Made by a program: the position numbers and the translations under genes. Positions 1-11,642 of a stretch of DNA of 64,000 nucleotides are shown piece by piece. This DNA is from Cheiracanthium punctorium (lineage: Eukaryota; Arthropoda; Arachnida; Araneae; Cheiracanthiidae). The notes below the pieces were generated by a model. The model searched no databases, was not told the DNA's origin, and was given only the letters and a program-made list of their open reading frames with translations. Numbering within the stretch: position 1 is the first letter of the stretch; each line of letters starts with the position of its first letter. The stretch spans positions 372,001-436,000 of the forward strand of contig JAWZYV010013030.1 of NCBI GenBank assembly GCA_038373885.1, read 5' to 3'.

Positions 1-1652
1 TGTTGTTATTTCCTTGTGCCAGCCTGACAAAAAGAAATAACAATGTATTATATTCAGAAATGCAAATGATTTAAGTTTATTTTTACATATCAAAACCGGT
101 GTTAAAAAAGAAAACTATTGCTGGCAGCACTAATTAGTTATCATCTGCAAGCGTTAAATAAAGGATAATAACTCAAAGTTAATTATTACAAAGAGAGCTG
201 ATAATAAAGAATAATTTATACTACCAACTTTAACTATCATGGCAGAAACATCTCTCTGCAACTAATCATTTTCAAATTATATTCCTTGTTGAAAATATTA
301 GAATGACGCAACAACTTATTGTTTTCAAGTAATTAGAATATGAAGGCATTTGCGTTGCCTTTTATTTGTTTTACGTACCGATAAATATAGATGCACGCAG
401 TATACAACTGCTATAAAAGTGTGATAGTCATTCACATAAAAAAACGCAGTACAATTTTGATTAAAACAAAGACAGAATAACTTTGTTAACTAACTAAATT
501 TTAAAACTAATTGATAATTGTATTTTATAGGAAAGAAAATTTTATGTATTAAAATTTGTACGTTCAGCTCTTTGAGGTTTCGCCTATTCCGACCGCATAT
601 ATCCCTGTGATGCGAGTTTTTGGTACTCTTCCTAATTTTTTAGAATATACTTGGAATATATATATATTTTAATAATTGTTTATTATTGAAATTTCAAACC
701 TCTCTCACTCATAATGTACTATCTACTTAAATGCATTAAGAATTAATATTTAACGAGAAATTATTGAAGAAGCATTTTTTTTAATTTAAAAAGAAAAAAT
801 TCACGCAAAAAAAGCCTCATATTTTACATAAAATTTTACAGACTTACCCAATAAAAGCTTATTCAAATGTTGTACAAATACCTGAGAGTATGCTTTACTT
901 ATAAATAAACATTATTCACTAAAAATTGCTTTGGCTACTGAAAGCTCAAACAATAAAAGTTGTGTTCGTATACTTGATTTTTTGGGGGATTTTTTCCAGA
1001 AAAAATATAAAAAAATATTTCTTTTTTTTAGAGAAAGTACCCCACTTCCCCACAAAAAAAAATATTTTAAACAAAGGTTTAGTGAATTATCGTAAATTAG
1101 AAATATGTCCTCTCAAGAAAGAGTGAAACATTTATCACTAGAGTTCATAAAAGCATTCTTTTATTTAAAAATTATTGCCTGTATTTGACTAATAGAATTT
1201 TCAGTGAAAGTAAATTTAGATTAAATTACATGGTACAAACTATAACATTGAAGAAACTATTTAGCTTGTTGAAGAGATATTTAGTAAATAAGCTCATTTG
1301 GAAACAGTTTCGTGCTCTAAAAATGGTGTCATATTTATGCATTTACCGGTCGTCTTTAGACTCAGCATTATTGTAAAGAGGTAACTGTAGAGAGGAAAAA
1401 TAATTGAGATGAATATGTATGAACTTTAATGACTATTTTCCGCATAGAATTGTTTATTGAATTACTGTCTCCTTTACATATATTAGTAGACACCATCAAT
1501 TTTGAACAATATGCTCATTTACTGAAGCTGTTTTAAAAATTGTACTGAGATCTCATGTTTAATGTACATATAATTATCACGCATAAAATTATAAAATTCA
1601 CAAAGCCTCGAATAAAGATTAGAATATCTAATATCAGTAATTAATCAAAGAA
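1..1652. other. AT-rich sequence without recognised features
   Basis: Low-complexity AT-rich DNA with short A and T runs. Two small open frames (926-1126 and 1185-1376) are dominated by Lys, Phe, Leu and Asn codons, as expected by chance in AT-rich DNA, and show no domain. I see no terminal inverted repeat, tandem array or RNA gene. Confidence 0.6.
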
Positions 1653-1730
1653 GAAATATTGTCCTAAAAACATAGTAGAACTGAAACTAGAACTAGGAAA
1701 TATTGTCCTAAAAACATGGTAGAACTGAAC
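1653..1730. repeat. Two-copy tandem duplication, 44-bp unit
   Basis: A unit beginning gaaatattgtcctaaaaaca occurs at 1653 and again at 1697, with only a few differences between copies. It is a local direct duplication; nothing suggests a function. Confidence 0.85.
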
Positions 1731-2278
1731 CTAATGTAATTTTCAGTTGAAGAAACGAGAATTTAAAATATTATCTATACAATTATGTGTAATGAATTCA
1801 TAATCATACTGAAAAATCTCTCCCAAATACATTTCAATTTCCATATTTAAATATCATCGGGGAAATCAAATCATCCGATAGCTCAATTTAATTTAATTAA
1901 ATATGAATTTAATACTAGATATTAGAGTTTTTGGAATTTACAATGAGTTTTTAAATTGATTGTCCCAGTTAAGCAAACTGGTCTTTTTCCAGCATAGATT
2001 TAAGAGTGTAATTAATTATTTTATAATTTATTATCAGGATCATTTTAATTATAACTTCTAAATGTGTACCAACAATGCGATGTTGCAAAATTTAGTCCAT
2101 TTTGTATAAGTAAGAGGATTAAACCTGAGAAAAGATTTATTTTAATAAAAAAAAGTTCAATTTTAAATATCGAGAGGTGTATATACATTAGGTAGCTTCT
2201 TAAATGTATTTTGGCTACTGTCAATAAAGATTTATTATAATAAAATAGTTCAATTTTAAATATCGAGAAGTGTATGTA

Positions 2279-4155
2279 CAGCTGCAGAATAAAAAGGCCC
2301 ACTTGTACTTTATTCAGCCGTCGTTCGTCGTATAGAAAAGTTACATGTACCAATAGTTTACTATTGACGTGCACTTTAATTTGCTATACACAAAAATTGC
2401 ACAAGGGGCTGTCTCCATATTAAAATTCGCACCAACTTTTTTTTCCCAATAGCAACCCCTAGATTTCACTTCATATTTCAAAAATTTAGTTCATTTCAAC
2501 CCCGGATACCAATTTTCAATAAATTTGAACTGAAAATGAGTGAGTTATGAGCACCCAAAATCCCCCTCCCCCTATGTTAAAAAATTTTTTCATACTTTAA
2601 TTCATATCTCATATAATATTGATAATATTAAGAAGTTGACTTTTATTCGTTTTATTAGAACTAAAAGACCCAAACATAATTTACTATTATTATAATTTTT
2701 AATAAAATGTTAATATGAATTATGAATTACTAAAAAAATTATGAATAGCAACCTAGCCAAATTTTGATGAAAATAGATGCAAAAAGTGATTTTACATGGC
2801 TGTGCAAAATTTCAAATTTTTACGTTCACTAATTTAATTTATATTAAATAAAATGTGTTATTTTCTTGTGTAAAAGGAATAAATTTATTAAGCGACAATT
2901 TTTTTTTAAAATTGAGTAAAATAAATGTAAATTAGATTTCTTTTGTGCAAAAACAGTAAAAGATAGCGGTATTAAAAAATATCAAATTCTGAAGCAAATA
3001 AATTGGAGGTTTTTACAGTTTGATGGTGGTTCTATAAAACGTCTATTGCTGCGTGCGCTACCATATCTCCCCAAATCTAATATTTTCCATGTATAGAATT
3101 AGATACAGTAGATATATGCCTTCCAATACCACGTCCTATTTCTGAAAAACTAACATTCTCAACATTCTAGACCTAGGCATGAATTAGACCTTTTTTAATA
3201 TTGGAAACATCAGGTCTTTGGACTTCCCCCATACTTTATCCAGCATTCAAAATCACGTTTTTCTGTCTAAATTTTCATCTGACTATAAATTAAAACACCG
3301 CCAAAAGTCTTATAAGAATATTGCACATTGCGTACGATAATGTTAAATGAAGAATGTGAAATAACAGGCACAGTGTTAATATTGGGTCGGCAAAAAAGTA
3401 ATTGCGTTTTTTACTTGAAATTCAAACAATAAATTTCAATCATGAAACCATTCTTCAAGTTCGACCGTAGCTGAATAACATTCATGATTGTAGTCAGAAG
3501 AGCAGAGAATATCCTCTCACTCCTGGCAACATTTCACCTGTCTAAGAGAATCTTCAAGAGAAATACTCAATAACAATTTCATAATTAGAAAGATTTTCAA
3601 AATCATGAGCAGTCGTTTTGTATTTTTCCTTTAAATCATGTGTGCGAATCCAGGAAGTTATGGAATCACGGGTCATTTGGACCACTGACTAATTATTCTA
3701 AATTCTACACCTGTACAAAAAACTTTAACAGTAAAAACAGTATTTCCCGTGAAAATAATATTTATTCCTTTTAACTCTAGCGAAATTAATGAAAGGCGAA
3801 AAGTTCGGAACCAAGAACTACAAATAGCGTTTTCAATTTGCAAAGTCCCTTAAAACAGCAAAAAAAAAATAATAATTCGCAATATCTCCATAAATTATCG
3901 TAGAAAATTGGTGAAAATTTATATTTAGGGTAATTTGAAGGTTTTCTTTCGTTTAATGAAGACAAATTTGTATGCTGCCTTTGAAAAAAAAAAAAACGAA
4001 GTTGATGCAGAATTAAATATGAAGACGGCCCCTTATGCAAATTAAATTATTAGAAAATTAAAGTATACGTTATTTGCAAACGAATGGTATATATAACTTT
4101 GCTGGATGACGAACGACGGCCAAATAAAGAACAAGGGCCTTTTTTTCCGCGGCTG
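2279..4155. mobile_element. Non-autonomous TA-flanked DNA transposon with long terminal inverted repeats
   Basis: The ends read cagctgcagaat on the left and, in reverse complement, cagccgcggaaa on the right. Each is followed by a shared block containing aaggccc, ctttatt and gccgtcgttcgtc. Similarity between the two arms continues inward for roughly 250 bp, including an aaggggc(t/c)gtct(c/t)catat stretch, at an eye-estimated 70-80% identity. It is flanked by TA at 2277-2278 and 4156-4157. TA duplication with CAG-type ends fits the Tc1/mariner/pogo group, but no transposase remains; the 84-codon frame at 3786-4040 is an inverted-repeat by-product. A mariner-type end lies inside it near 3382. 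Confidence 0.75.
3382..3440 (+). mobile_element. Mariner-type 5' terminal repeat fragment
   Basis: Directly after a TA (3380-3381) comes ttgggtcggcaaaaaagtaa followed by ttgcg. This closely resembles the terminal repeats of mariner elements, which share a pattern of TTRGGT, then GG, an A-rich stretch and AGTAATTGCGG. I found no matching opposite end downstream, so this looks like a truncated or internally deleted copy nested inside the long-TIR element. Confidence 0.5.
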
Positions 4156-4157
4156 TA

Positions 4158-5437
4158 CATTAGCTAGCTTCTTAAATATATTTTGGCTACTGCCAATAAA
4201 TTTAAATTAATGCTATGAAGGAAAAATATTAGGTTCTTTCATCTAAACATAGATTAGACTGAATATGGGAAATCTCTATGATTCTCTTCAGGTTCCGCGC
4301 ACTTAAAATTAAGACTATAAAAAATTAATAGGATTTCAGTATCTTGGCTTAGAACTAACCAATTCTCAATGATCATTACATATTTATATATGATGAAAAA
4401 TGGTGCAGTGTAAATAGGCATTAATTATCAAAATTACACCCATAAATAAAAAGTTTACATCCTAGTTGCGCAGCTTTTAGTAAAAGATTAATACATGAAA
4501 AGTAATAGCAAAAATACAAATTAGAATCATCTTAAGTCAATGGCATTGCAAGCGAACTGAGCAGAAAATAAACACAAATATCTCCGCTCATCTGCAAATA
4601 TGGAATAAAAAGTAGCTTAAAAACCTTCCATTAAACTCCCATTTCAACCAAATTACTTCAACTTGGCATGATTATAAACTAAAACAACAAGTGGTGCCTG
4701 ATAAATTGTAACATAATTTTAAAAAAATATTATTTTTTTTAATATTATTATTATTATATCCGCATGCATTACACTTCTGCACTTTGAATCTTGCATCAAT
4801 ATCGGGATTTTGGCAGATTTGGAAACACTATTTACACTCTTAAACAGAAAGAGCGAATAGTTATTCCAAGCTTGAAGTGGCAATTAAAGGCACACAACTC
4901 GCAGAAGTGTAAATCTATTTGAATCCTGGGAGTGTAAAAAGTAGCTTTTTCAACTAAATTACTTCGAAAAGTATATATTCTCTTGATCAAGATAAATCCC
5001 TGTCATCTCATTCTACAGAGGATTGAATGAATGCATGACCGTTTTCCGATTGGCTGCTTTACAAAAATGGTGTTCAATTAAATAATGATTTAATAAGGTA
5101 ATTTAACCATTCTTTAAAAAAACATATATGTATATTGCAACTTTTTTTAAATATAATCCATGTTGTGTAAACACTTGCTCGTTTTTCTCGTGTGTTTATT
5201 TCCATGCTCTAAAAGGAAAATATTGAATACTCATGACTATACTAAGTGACTCCAATATTTACATAAAATGATTATAGAAAGCTAGAAGACACACGTAAGT
5301 GTCGTTACATTGACTTATTAAGTAAACAAAACTCGATTAAAATCTTTTAGCTGATTTCTTCAATCAGTTCAAAGAAATAAGACCCTTAGTTTCTTGAAAG
5401 CTCAAACAAATAAACTGGAAAAATAAATCATGTTAAA
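4158..5437. other. AT-rich sequence without recognised features
   Basis: After the repeat unit that ends near 4200 there is no long open frame, inverted repeat or tandem array that I can support. Short homopolymer and ATT runs occur near 4727-4760. Confidence 0.55.
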
Positions 5438-5503
5438 ACATATATATATATATAATATATTTAACTCGCAGAATTGAACACACACACATATATATATATA
5501 TAC
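5438..5503. repeat. Compound AT/AC microsatellite
   Basis: Two (AT)n tracts, at about 5440-5458 and 5489-5502, flank unique sequence. The second is preceded by an (AC)n run. Compound AC-AT tracts recur at 14032 and 35317. Confidence 0.9.
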
Positions 5504-6507
5504 GTATGCCATCTCATCCGTAAACGCTAAAAGATATTCTCCGAATCCCAGAAGTAACGCAGAACAAGATAGTCAGGTATAATGTTCAATGGAGGCAATT
5601 TGTTCGTGGAACTTTCGACATCAGTCAGTATCTTTATTTATCTAGGTAAAATAAAAAAAGGAGATGGCATAATTTTTCTTTACTTCTCTAGTTCTTAAAT
5701 AAGTAAATGAATCCTTCTGGCTCCGTTTCAAGTGTTACTGGAAAAGAAACACTGATTACTTTCTATATATTCCAGGATTTACTGCTCATATGAATCTTGA
5801 ATGAAACTCAGTCCACAGTTATTTTAATAACTGAGCGTTTTTAGTTGAATGTCTTAAAATTTCACTCTATAATTCAGTATAGGGAACTTAAGGGAAAATT
5901 AAAAAAGTAGCTTAAATAAATCAAACAATGCCCGTAATTTATGTTTGCTTGTCAGCACATCACTGGTAGATTCATATGCATTTAAAAGTGAGAGAGCATT
6001 AAGTATGATAAAACATTTCATCAGAGATTGGTCATTCTTTTTTCTCCTATTCATACTTAATCTTGAATCTAGGTTTGATTTGATTTCATTAAAAGAGGCC
6101 GCAGCAGACAGGATTCAATATCCGTGACTGGCGCTGCTTCCCAGAGTTAGTATTTGAACGCTCTGCTAATTTATTACTGGAAGAGCTACTAATTAGCTTT
6201 TGCTAATCAGAAAAAGGCTAAACCTGATCTTCGAAGCATTTGTAAGACAAAATTTTATTTTGTCTTATTTTTATTAAGTATTATTTAGACACTAAAAATA
6301 AAAATAAAACATAATTCCATCATGAATCATTATCCTTTACGTTTGGCTAAACTTAGTAGAAATCCTTTTTAGATTATGTGTGTCAGTGGCTCAGTTCACA
6401 AAATTCAGTTTCTAAAGACTGAATGACTGAAAATGACTGAAAATGAAGCAGCACAGGTTTGGCCCGTGCATGGGAGAGCGAGCCCCTCTCCCGACCGAGT
6501 CTGCTTT
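5504..6507. other. Unassigned sequence
   Basis: A 60-codon frame at 5945-6127 has no recognisable domain. From about 6430 the GC content rises towards the dispersed repeat at 6508. No RNA gene or element boundary was found. Confidence 0.5.
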
Positions 6508-6775
6508 GGACCGTGTACGCCAAAGGGAGCGAGCGGGTGCACGAAAAATCTGTCGTGGCTCCAATATCCTCCATGTTCAAAAGACGCCTTTGGTGGTGTT
6601 AATCCAGGTACTAGGTTTCTTTTCATCTGGAATCGGTTCAAAATTAGGAGACGACTCATTGGGGGCAACGTTGGCCTGCCAACTGGGCGCTTCCATAATT
6701 AAATGACCATCATCTCTAGCCCTCCTTGTGATCAAGCCTTCAGTAGGCCATTGACTCGTCCGTTAGGAAGAAACA
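6508..6775 (+). repeat. Dispersed repeat of unknown type, copy A
   Basis: This copy aligns over about 270 bp with the reverse complement of 21722-21990. Shared blocks include gtggctccaat, ggttcaaaattaggaga, gttggcctg, atgacca and tctctagccc. GC content is higher than the surroundings. In the frame reading GARKIC-GSN the two copies encode similar peptides, but copy A changes frame around 6608, so neither is an intact gene. The ends are not defined by TIRs, TSDs or poly(A). It could be a fragment of a larger transposon or a decayed coding segment. Confidence 0.65.
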
Positions 6776-7995
6776 TTTTAGATTATAAATTTATGTGATG
6801 ACTCTCAATTTTTGTTATTTTCAGTGCGGGAGTTTTACTGTGAACTTCAATAATTTATTTGTTTCATTTAAAACATAAATCATTAAATCGGACTAGCGTA
6901 AACTACTAACCACTAAGTGTAGGCATTGAGAAAAACCGTAAAAGAAATACACATTTTTCATTGCAGACATGTTGAGTCAGGATTCCAGGATCGGAAGGGA
7001 AGTACTCCAATACTTTCAATTTAACTATATGACATATGCTTTTTTTGTGGTTATTTGGCAAATGCGATATCTAGGAGGAATAAATTGTCAGTTGAGCATG
7101 CCTTGACGCTTTTTTTGCATGAGACATGCCGCAGAATGATTCCTTTACCAAAAAACACTCTTAGTGTGAGGTGGCTAAACTAAAAGCATTACTGATCTAA
7201 ACTTTCAAAAATATGAATTTGGAAGCAGGCTACTTCTACTTGGTGAAATATGTACGTGTGTGTGTGTGTGGATAAATTGGTTAAACACAGTTGCGGATCC
7301 AGATAAGTTTAAAGGGTTGGAAGCGGGAAGTACAGTAAAGTATTTTATCAGAGGTGGGGATTTTTTTCTATTTTTAATCTGGAACCTGAATTTAATCTGT
7401 TCACTCTCAATATTGAAAGGATGCAGAAGGAAAGACACCTTTTAGTGATGAGTGCTGCATCCCAGCAGACGGCTGAGTTTTGAGACTCCGTTATCGATGG
7501 TTCCTGCTCATCATTTAACCCTCCGTTTGACACGTGGACGTCGACCGTAGACCAAGTACACTCTCTCTAAAAAAAAAATTCGAACATAAAATTTCCTATG
7601 CCCTAAAATTCACCGTAAAAGTAAATGAGTCAAATATAATAATAACTTCCCACATTTCTAGCTAATTTTATGTTTTTTCAAATACTAATTAGTTATTTAC
7701 AAAATTAAAATAGGAAATTTAGCTATTACTCGAATACATTTTGAGCGGGTATACCTGGTGTACGATCGTAGTCCATGCCCCTAACGGAGCGTTAAAGACC
7801 CAAGTTAAGAAGTCGCTCTGATCACAGAAGGTAAGGTCAAGGGGGGCCTTCCCAACTATTTATTTTCAATGATGAGGGCGAATAGGTTAAGCTTGGTTGC
7901 AATCGTGTGCTAAATATTTTTAACGGTTTAACCTATTTTTAGTTTCAAATGTGTTTTAAATCGCCCCATCCCTCTGCATTCTGTTTGGATCCACT
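6776..7995. other. Unassigned sequence with possible transposon fragments
   Basis: At 7289 the sequence agttgcggatccag resembles the left end of the hAT-type element at 49655, but I found no partner end or TSD. At about 7852-7895 a stretch around ttttcaatgatgagggcga resembles a weakly conserved dispersed family also seen near 31165 and 32920. Open frames here are short and overlap on both strands, as expected by chance. Confidence 0.4.
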
Positions 7996-8003
7996 CCTAT
8001 CTA

Positions 8004-8694
8004 CAGAGCCTGATCATAGGTGGACGTGGCCCCGGGGCAAGAGGTTATTTGGGGGCCCCTATACTATCACAAGCATTTTAACTTATTTTTGTTTGCTGAT
8101 GCATTTTCCCGACATAAAGATAAAACATTTTTAAAGAATACTAAAATTGAATTAAAAATTACCTATTTATTTATTCTTATTTAGAACAAGACTATGTATT
8201 AAAATTGATTTTAATATTTTTTTAGTCCGTTTGTATTATTAGGTCATGGGTGCGCTAATTCAAGGAATGGCAATTACGAGGCACGGGAGCAAAGTTTCTC
8301 ACTCCAAAAAAAATTTCTTGATACACCAAAAAGTTCGAAATTTTCTTTACTTCATAATGAAATTAAAAAAAATGTTAACTAGTGGATATTTTGTGATAAG
8401 CATATATATGGCGATACCATACGTTTTCAAAAACTCTTAACTTCTTGTTTATGATTCATGAGTCTTAAAGACCATTGAATTAGAAGAACAGAAAATAAAT
8501 CTCTAAGTCCATTTATTGCTAAAAATTATGCTATAGATATTACAAAGCAAATTTAGTTGCAAAAAAAATTATAATTGCCGTATATATGAATATGTACTAA
8601 ATCATGATAACAATAAATTGGGAGATTTGGGGGCCCTTATTTTTCCGGGGCCCCGGGCTATTGCCCCGCATGCCCGTGTGATAATCAGGCTCTG
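8004..8694. mobile_element. Non-autonomous hAT-type transposon, 691 bp
   Basis: The terminal repeats are cagagcctgatcata on the left and the reverse complement cagagcctgattatc on the right. GC-rich subterminal blocks (ggggcccc, ccccgggc) lie at both ends around an AT-rich core. Eight-base flanks are cctatcta (7996-8003) and cctgtcta (8695-8702), one mismatch. Eight-base duplications with CAG-type ends are typical of hAT. No transposase frame remains; the 64-codon frame inside is uninformative. Confidence 0.85.
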
Positions 8695-8705
8695 CCTGTC
8701 TAAGA

Positions 8706-9108
8706 TTGGATTTCTAAAACTTTCTCAATGCTGGAGCCACTTTGAGGGTCTGTGACTTTTAACGGAGCACTTTTAGGCACTTTCACGCTCAGGGGCGTAG
8801 CCAGAAATTTTTCATGGGGGGTTTACGACTACTACACCTCACATAAATGCATACATGTGTGTGATAAGGGAGTGAAGAATATACATTTTGTATGGCAAAA
8901 AATTCCTCATGGGGGGGTGACCCCCGTATGATGACCCCCGTTATCACCCCCGTTATGACCCCCGTAACCCCCACTCCTTGGCTACGCCCCTGTTCACGCT
9001 TCATCTTGAACAGAATCGAGTCTAGCGTATTACAGACTAAAACAGCGATGTATTTTTTTGCGCGGAGCATTTGCATCTTTCGCACGAAGCACAGTTTGAG
9101 AAACTGTG
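8706..9108. mobile_element. Older hAT-type element remnant hosting a younger MITE
   Basis: The left end carries ttggatttctaaaacttt and the right end, in reverse complement, carries cacagtttctcaaactg. Matching subterminal motifs are ggagcactttt near 8764 and ggagcatttgcatctttcgc near 9064. This resembles widespread hAT ends of the CAGTGGTTCTCAAACTTT kind. Flanks are gtctaaga (8698-8705) and gtctaaac (9109-9116), 6 of 8 identical, so the call is less secure than its neighbours. The element at 8790-8992 is inserted within it. Confidence 0.6.
8790..8992 (+). mobile_element. hAT MITE, family GGGGCGTAGC, intact copy
   Basis: The terminal repeats are caggggcgtagccag and ggctacgcccctg. The perfect 8-bp duplication ttcacgct occupies 8782-8789 and 8993-9000. 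The interior has a cgactactac block, an AT-rich centre with gtgtgtgataagggagtgaa, and a run of degenerate cccccgt(t)atgac units near the right end. Related copies lie at 11327-11480, 53141-53413 and 53207-53377. No coding capacity. Confidence 0.93.
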
Positions 9109-11030
9109 GTCTAAACAAACCATAATACACATCACACACCAGAAACGCTCAGCTGTCACGCAGCCCTGCTTCACCCGAGAGAAAACATTCTTCATCCCAA
9201 AGAGAATATCCCTGGCAACGTGACCAAATCTCTGTCGAAAATAAGCAGCAGACATCTTTCTGTTCTTTCCTTTCCTGCGATTCCACTCCTGGATGGAGGA
9301 AAACGATCGCCGGAATTTCTCTGGAACAACAGCGTGTCCTGCAAAGCGATCACCAAGTGCCTGGTGAATTACACGAATCATGTCTACCGAGTGTCATGCA
9401 GAATTCATCCATCATTTTGCTGCACGCGATTCGTTGCCACATAATAGTGCTGTAATAAATGATCAAAAGGAGCTCCTAATGGATTTCTAGACCATCCTCC
9501 GCGAGCAAAGGTCACTCTCGGCAGGCACTTCTTTCTCTTCTCTTTCGAGTTCTTATCAGATTTGTGAAAGTTTTCTAGCGTCCTCAGTAGCCTTTATAAA
9601 CTGGATAAAAAATGTCGACTTTTTTTGGCCAGAGTTTTTTTAAAAGCACACCTCGCAGCAAATAAATGTTGAAAATGTGTAATGCCCGTATTTTTTAATT
9701 GCTGTGTCTACTGTAAATACAACTTTCATTAGACATTGGAAAGTTTGAGAGAGAACTTTCTAATGTCCTTAGTATGAACTGTATTAAAAACCTCGACTTT
9801 TATTAACCAAAATTAAAAAAAAATACACCTTGTACTAAATAAATGCTAAAAAATTGTATGCCTATATTTTTTTAACAAGTGTAGTTTCTCTAAATACAGG
9901 TTAATTCCACTCGGAATAAATGTTCACCAAATTTCCTTTTTAATTTTGTTAATATCTAATTACTTCTTATAATAAGGCGCAACTCGAAAAAATATAAGAA
10001 GTAATTACTACGCATCAGATTACAATTGCGGCTTGCCTCCTCAGATTCGATCTCGGAATCTGTCACAACGATGGCTAAACTTTCGCTCATCTTTTATTAA
10101 ATGTTTTTGTCCAGATCTTCAACATTTCAATTAACACAACACTCTGCCACCATTCATCTAAAGTGTAACTGATGCATCTAAAATATCTTAAATTGAAAAT
10201 TTATGCCACTGAAATAGCAAATTATATTAATTTAGAGTAACTATCTTACAGGGATCTGGCAGAATCCAGTTAACTTCTTTGTGTACATCCTTCTAATGCT
10301 TGAACATCATCTGCATATGCATACATAACTGAATGCATGCATTATTAAATTTTTCTTTCCTTACGCAGAATAAATGTACTCAGCCAAGTGAAAAGATTTA
10401 TCTAAAATCCAAAACCTTTTCAGAACATTATACACCAGAGGGCTTTATAATGAAGACATTGGTTTTTAAATGGTCTTAAAAGAATTTAACTAAATAAATA
10501 TCAAAAAATTCTTTAAGATAAAATCTTCAGTAATTCAAAAAATATTAGTATGTGCCTCATAATCACAAAATTAATAATAATAAAAAGACTCAAATAAAAC
10601 CATGCTTATTTACGCAATTTTTCTAAGCTATTTCGAAATTAAAATAAAAATTTGAATAAATCAGTAAAGAAAATAATTATGGAACCTAATATTTCAGCGT
10701 ATTAATAACACTGCTCTTGGGGGAAAAAACCTTTTTTTCCCATAACTGACACTCTTTTAAGTGATTTTTATGTAAAATGGCCTCCTGACCCCAATATGAC
10801 CTTTATTTTGTTCCTTCACCAACCGTTTTCTAGAGATAAACACCCTCATCATCTTTTTTTTTTTCACTTTTTGGTAATTTTATAGGTATGAATTTGATTT
10901 GAAGGGTGGAGGGAAAGATTATTAATAAATATAAATTATAAAATATAAAAGATTATTTTATATTTTAATTATTATTTTATTATTGTATTATATTATTATT
11001 TTATATTTTTATATTATTTTATAAAAGATT
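9109..11030. other. Unassigned sequence, GC-elevated at the left end
   Basis: 9109-9500 is more GC-rich than its surroundings. It contains overlapping open frames on both strands (a minus-strand frame of 114 codons at 9037-9381 and a plus-strand frame of 74 codons at 9220-9444). I recognise no domain, and the minus frame runs into the hAT remnant, which argues against a real exon. 9500-10900 is ordinary AT-rich DNA. 10920-11040 is almost pure A/T with a repeated aaaagattattttatatt segment. Confidence 0.45.
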
Positions 11031-11326
11031 ATTTTATATTCTAAATCAAGAACATACGTGGCAGGGGGGGGGAGAGATTTCCCCTCTAAAAAATCAATAT
11101 AAATCATCGGTTTTTCTTGTTTTTTTTTTTCCATTTATTTTCTAGATATTCCAGCTTCCAGCCTCATGCTCTTTCTCTAACCCAGACATCCCGAATAATA
11201 AAAATATACAGCTATAATTTTGGCATGAATTGTATCAATTATAGATAATATATTGCTGAGGGAGACCAGATCCTAAATCTCTTGCAACAAAGTTTGAAAG
11301 ATTCACTGTATACGGTTACCTCGCTG

Positions 11327-11480
11327 CAGGGGGTAGCCAAGAGGGGTTAGGGGGGTCATAACCCCCCCATGAGGAATTATTTGCCAAACAAAATGAATAT
11401 TCTTCGTTACATTATCACACACACGTATACATATATATGAGTTGTAGTAGTCGTAACCCACCCCCCTTATGAAAAATTTC
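11327..11480 (-). mobile_element. hAT MITE, family GGGGCGTAGC, truncated and fused
   Basis: This is an inverted copy of the 8790-8992 family. It starts with caggggg tagccaa and contains the ggtcataacccccc and tagtagtcgtaac blocks. The right end should read tggctacgcccctg, but after ttctggct it continues as gtgcccggcacagcc, which belongs to the piggyBac-like family. The outer part of the terminal repeat and the right TSD are therefore missing. Confidence 0.8.
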
Positions 11481-11481
11481 T

Positions 11482-11638
11482 GGCTGTGCCCGGCACAGCC
11501 AGCTGTCGTCAAAAAAAAGGTCTCTAGATCTGTGGCACGCGATGAACGTTTCGGTCCGCCATCTTGCTGGTAGTTAAGTCGATTGATGGCAACGGCTGTC
11601 CTCTTTTCAGCATTGGGAAAGGGTTGCGCCTCAAAGGG
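11482..11638 (+). mobile_element. Half copy of the palindromic piggyBac-like TTAA family
   Basis: This matches the right half of the element at 20086-20470. It starts in the central palindrome (ggctgtgcccggcacagcc), passes the gtctctagatctgt and ccgccatcttgctgg blocks, and ends in gcctcaaaggg followed by TTAA at 11639-11642. The left half is absent. It joins the hAT MITE directly at the palindrome. Confidence 0.85.
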
Positions 11639-11642
11639 TTAA

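Larger units (their letters stand above)
2131..4202. repeat. Two-copy tandem repeat (about 98 bp) split by a transposon
   Basis: Unit 1 (about 2131-2228) runs from agatttattttaataaaa through a cattaggtagcttcttaaa block to ttttggctactgtcaataa. Unit 2 starts at about 2229 with the same sequence, is interrupted at 2279, and resumes at 4156 with cattagctagcttcttaaa and ttttggctactgccaataa. Removing 2279-4155 and one TA rebuilds a second unit closely matching unit 1. The repeat therefore predates the insertion and acts as its internal control. Confidence 0.8.

Noticed and set aside
9037..9381. 114-codon minus-strand frame as an exon
   Set aside because: It extends into a hAT remnant and shows no recognisable domain or clear splice-site support. 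The opposite strand is also open.
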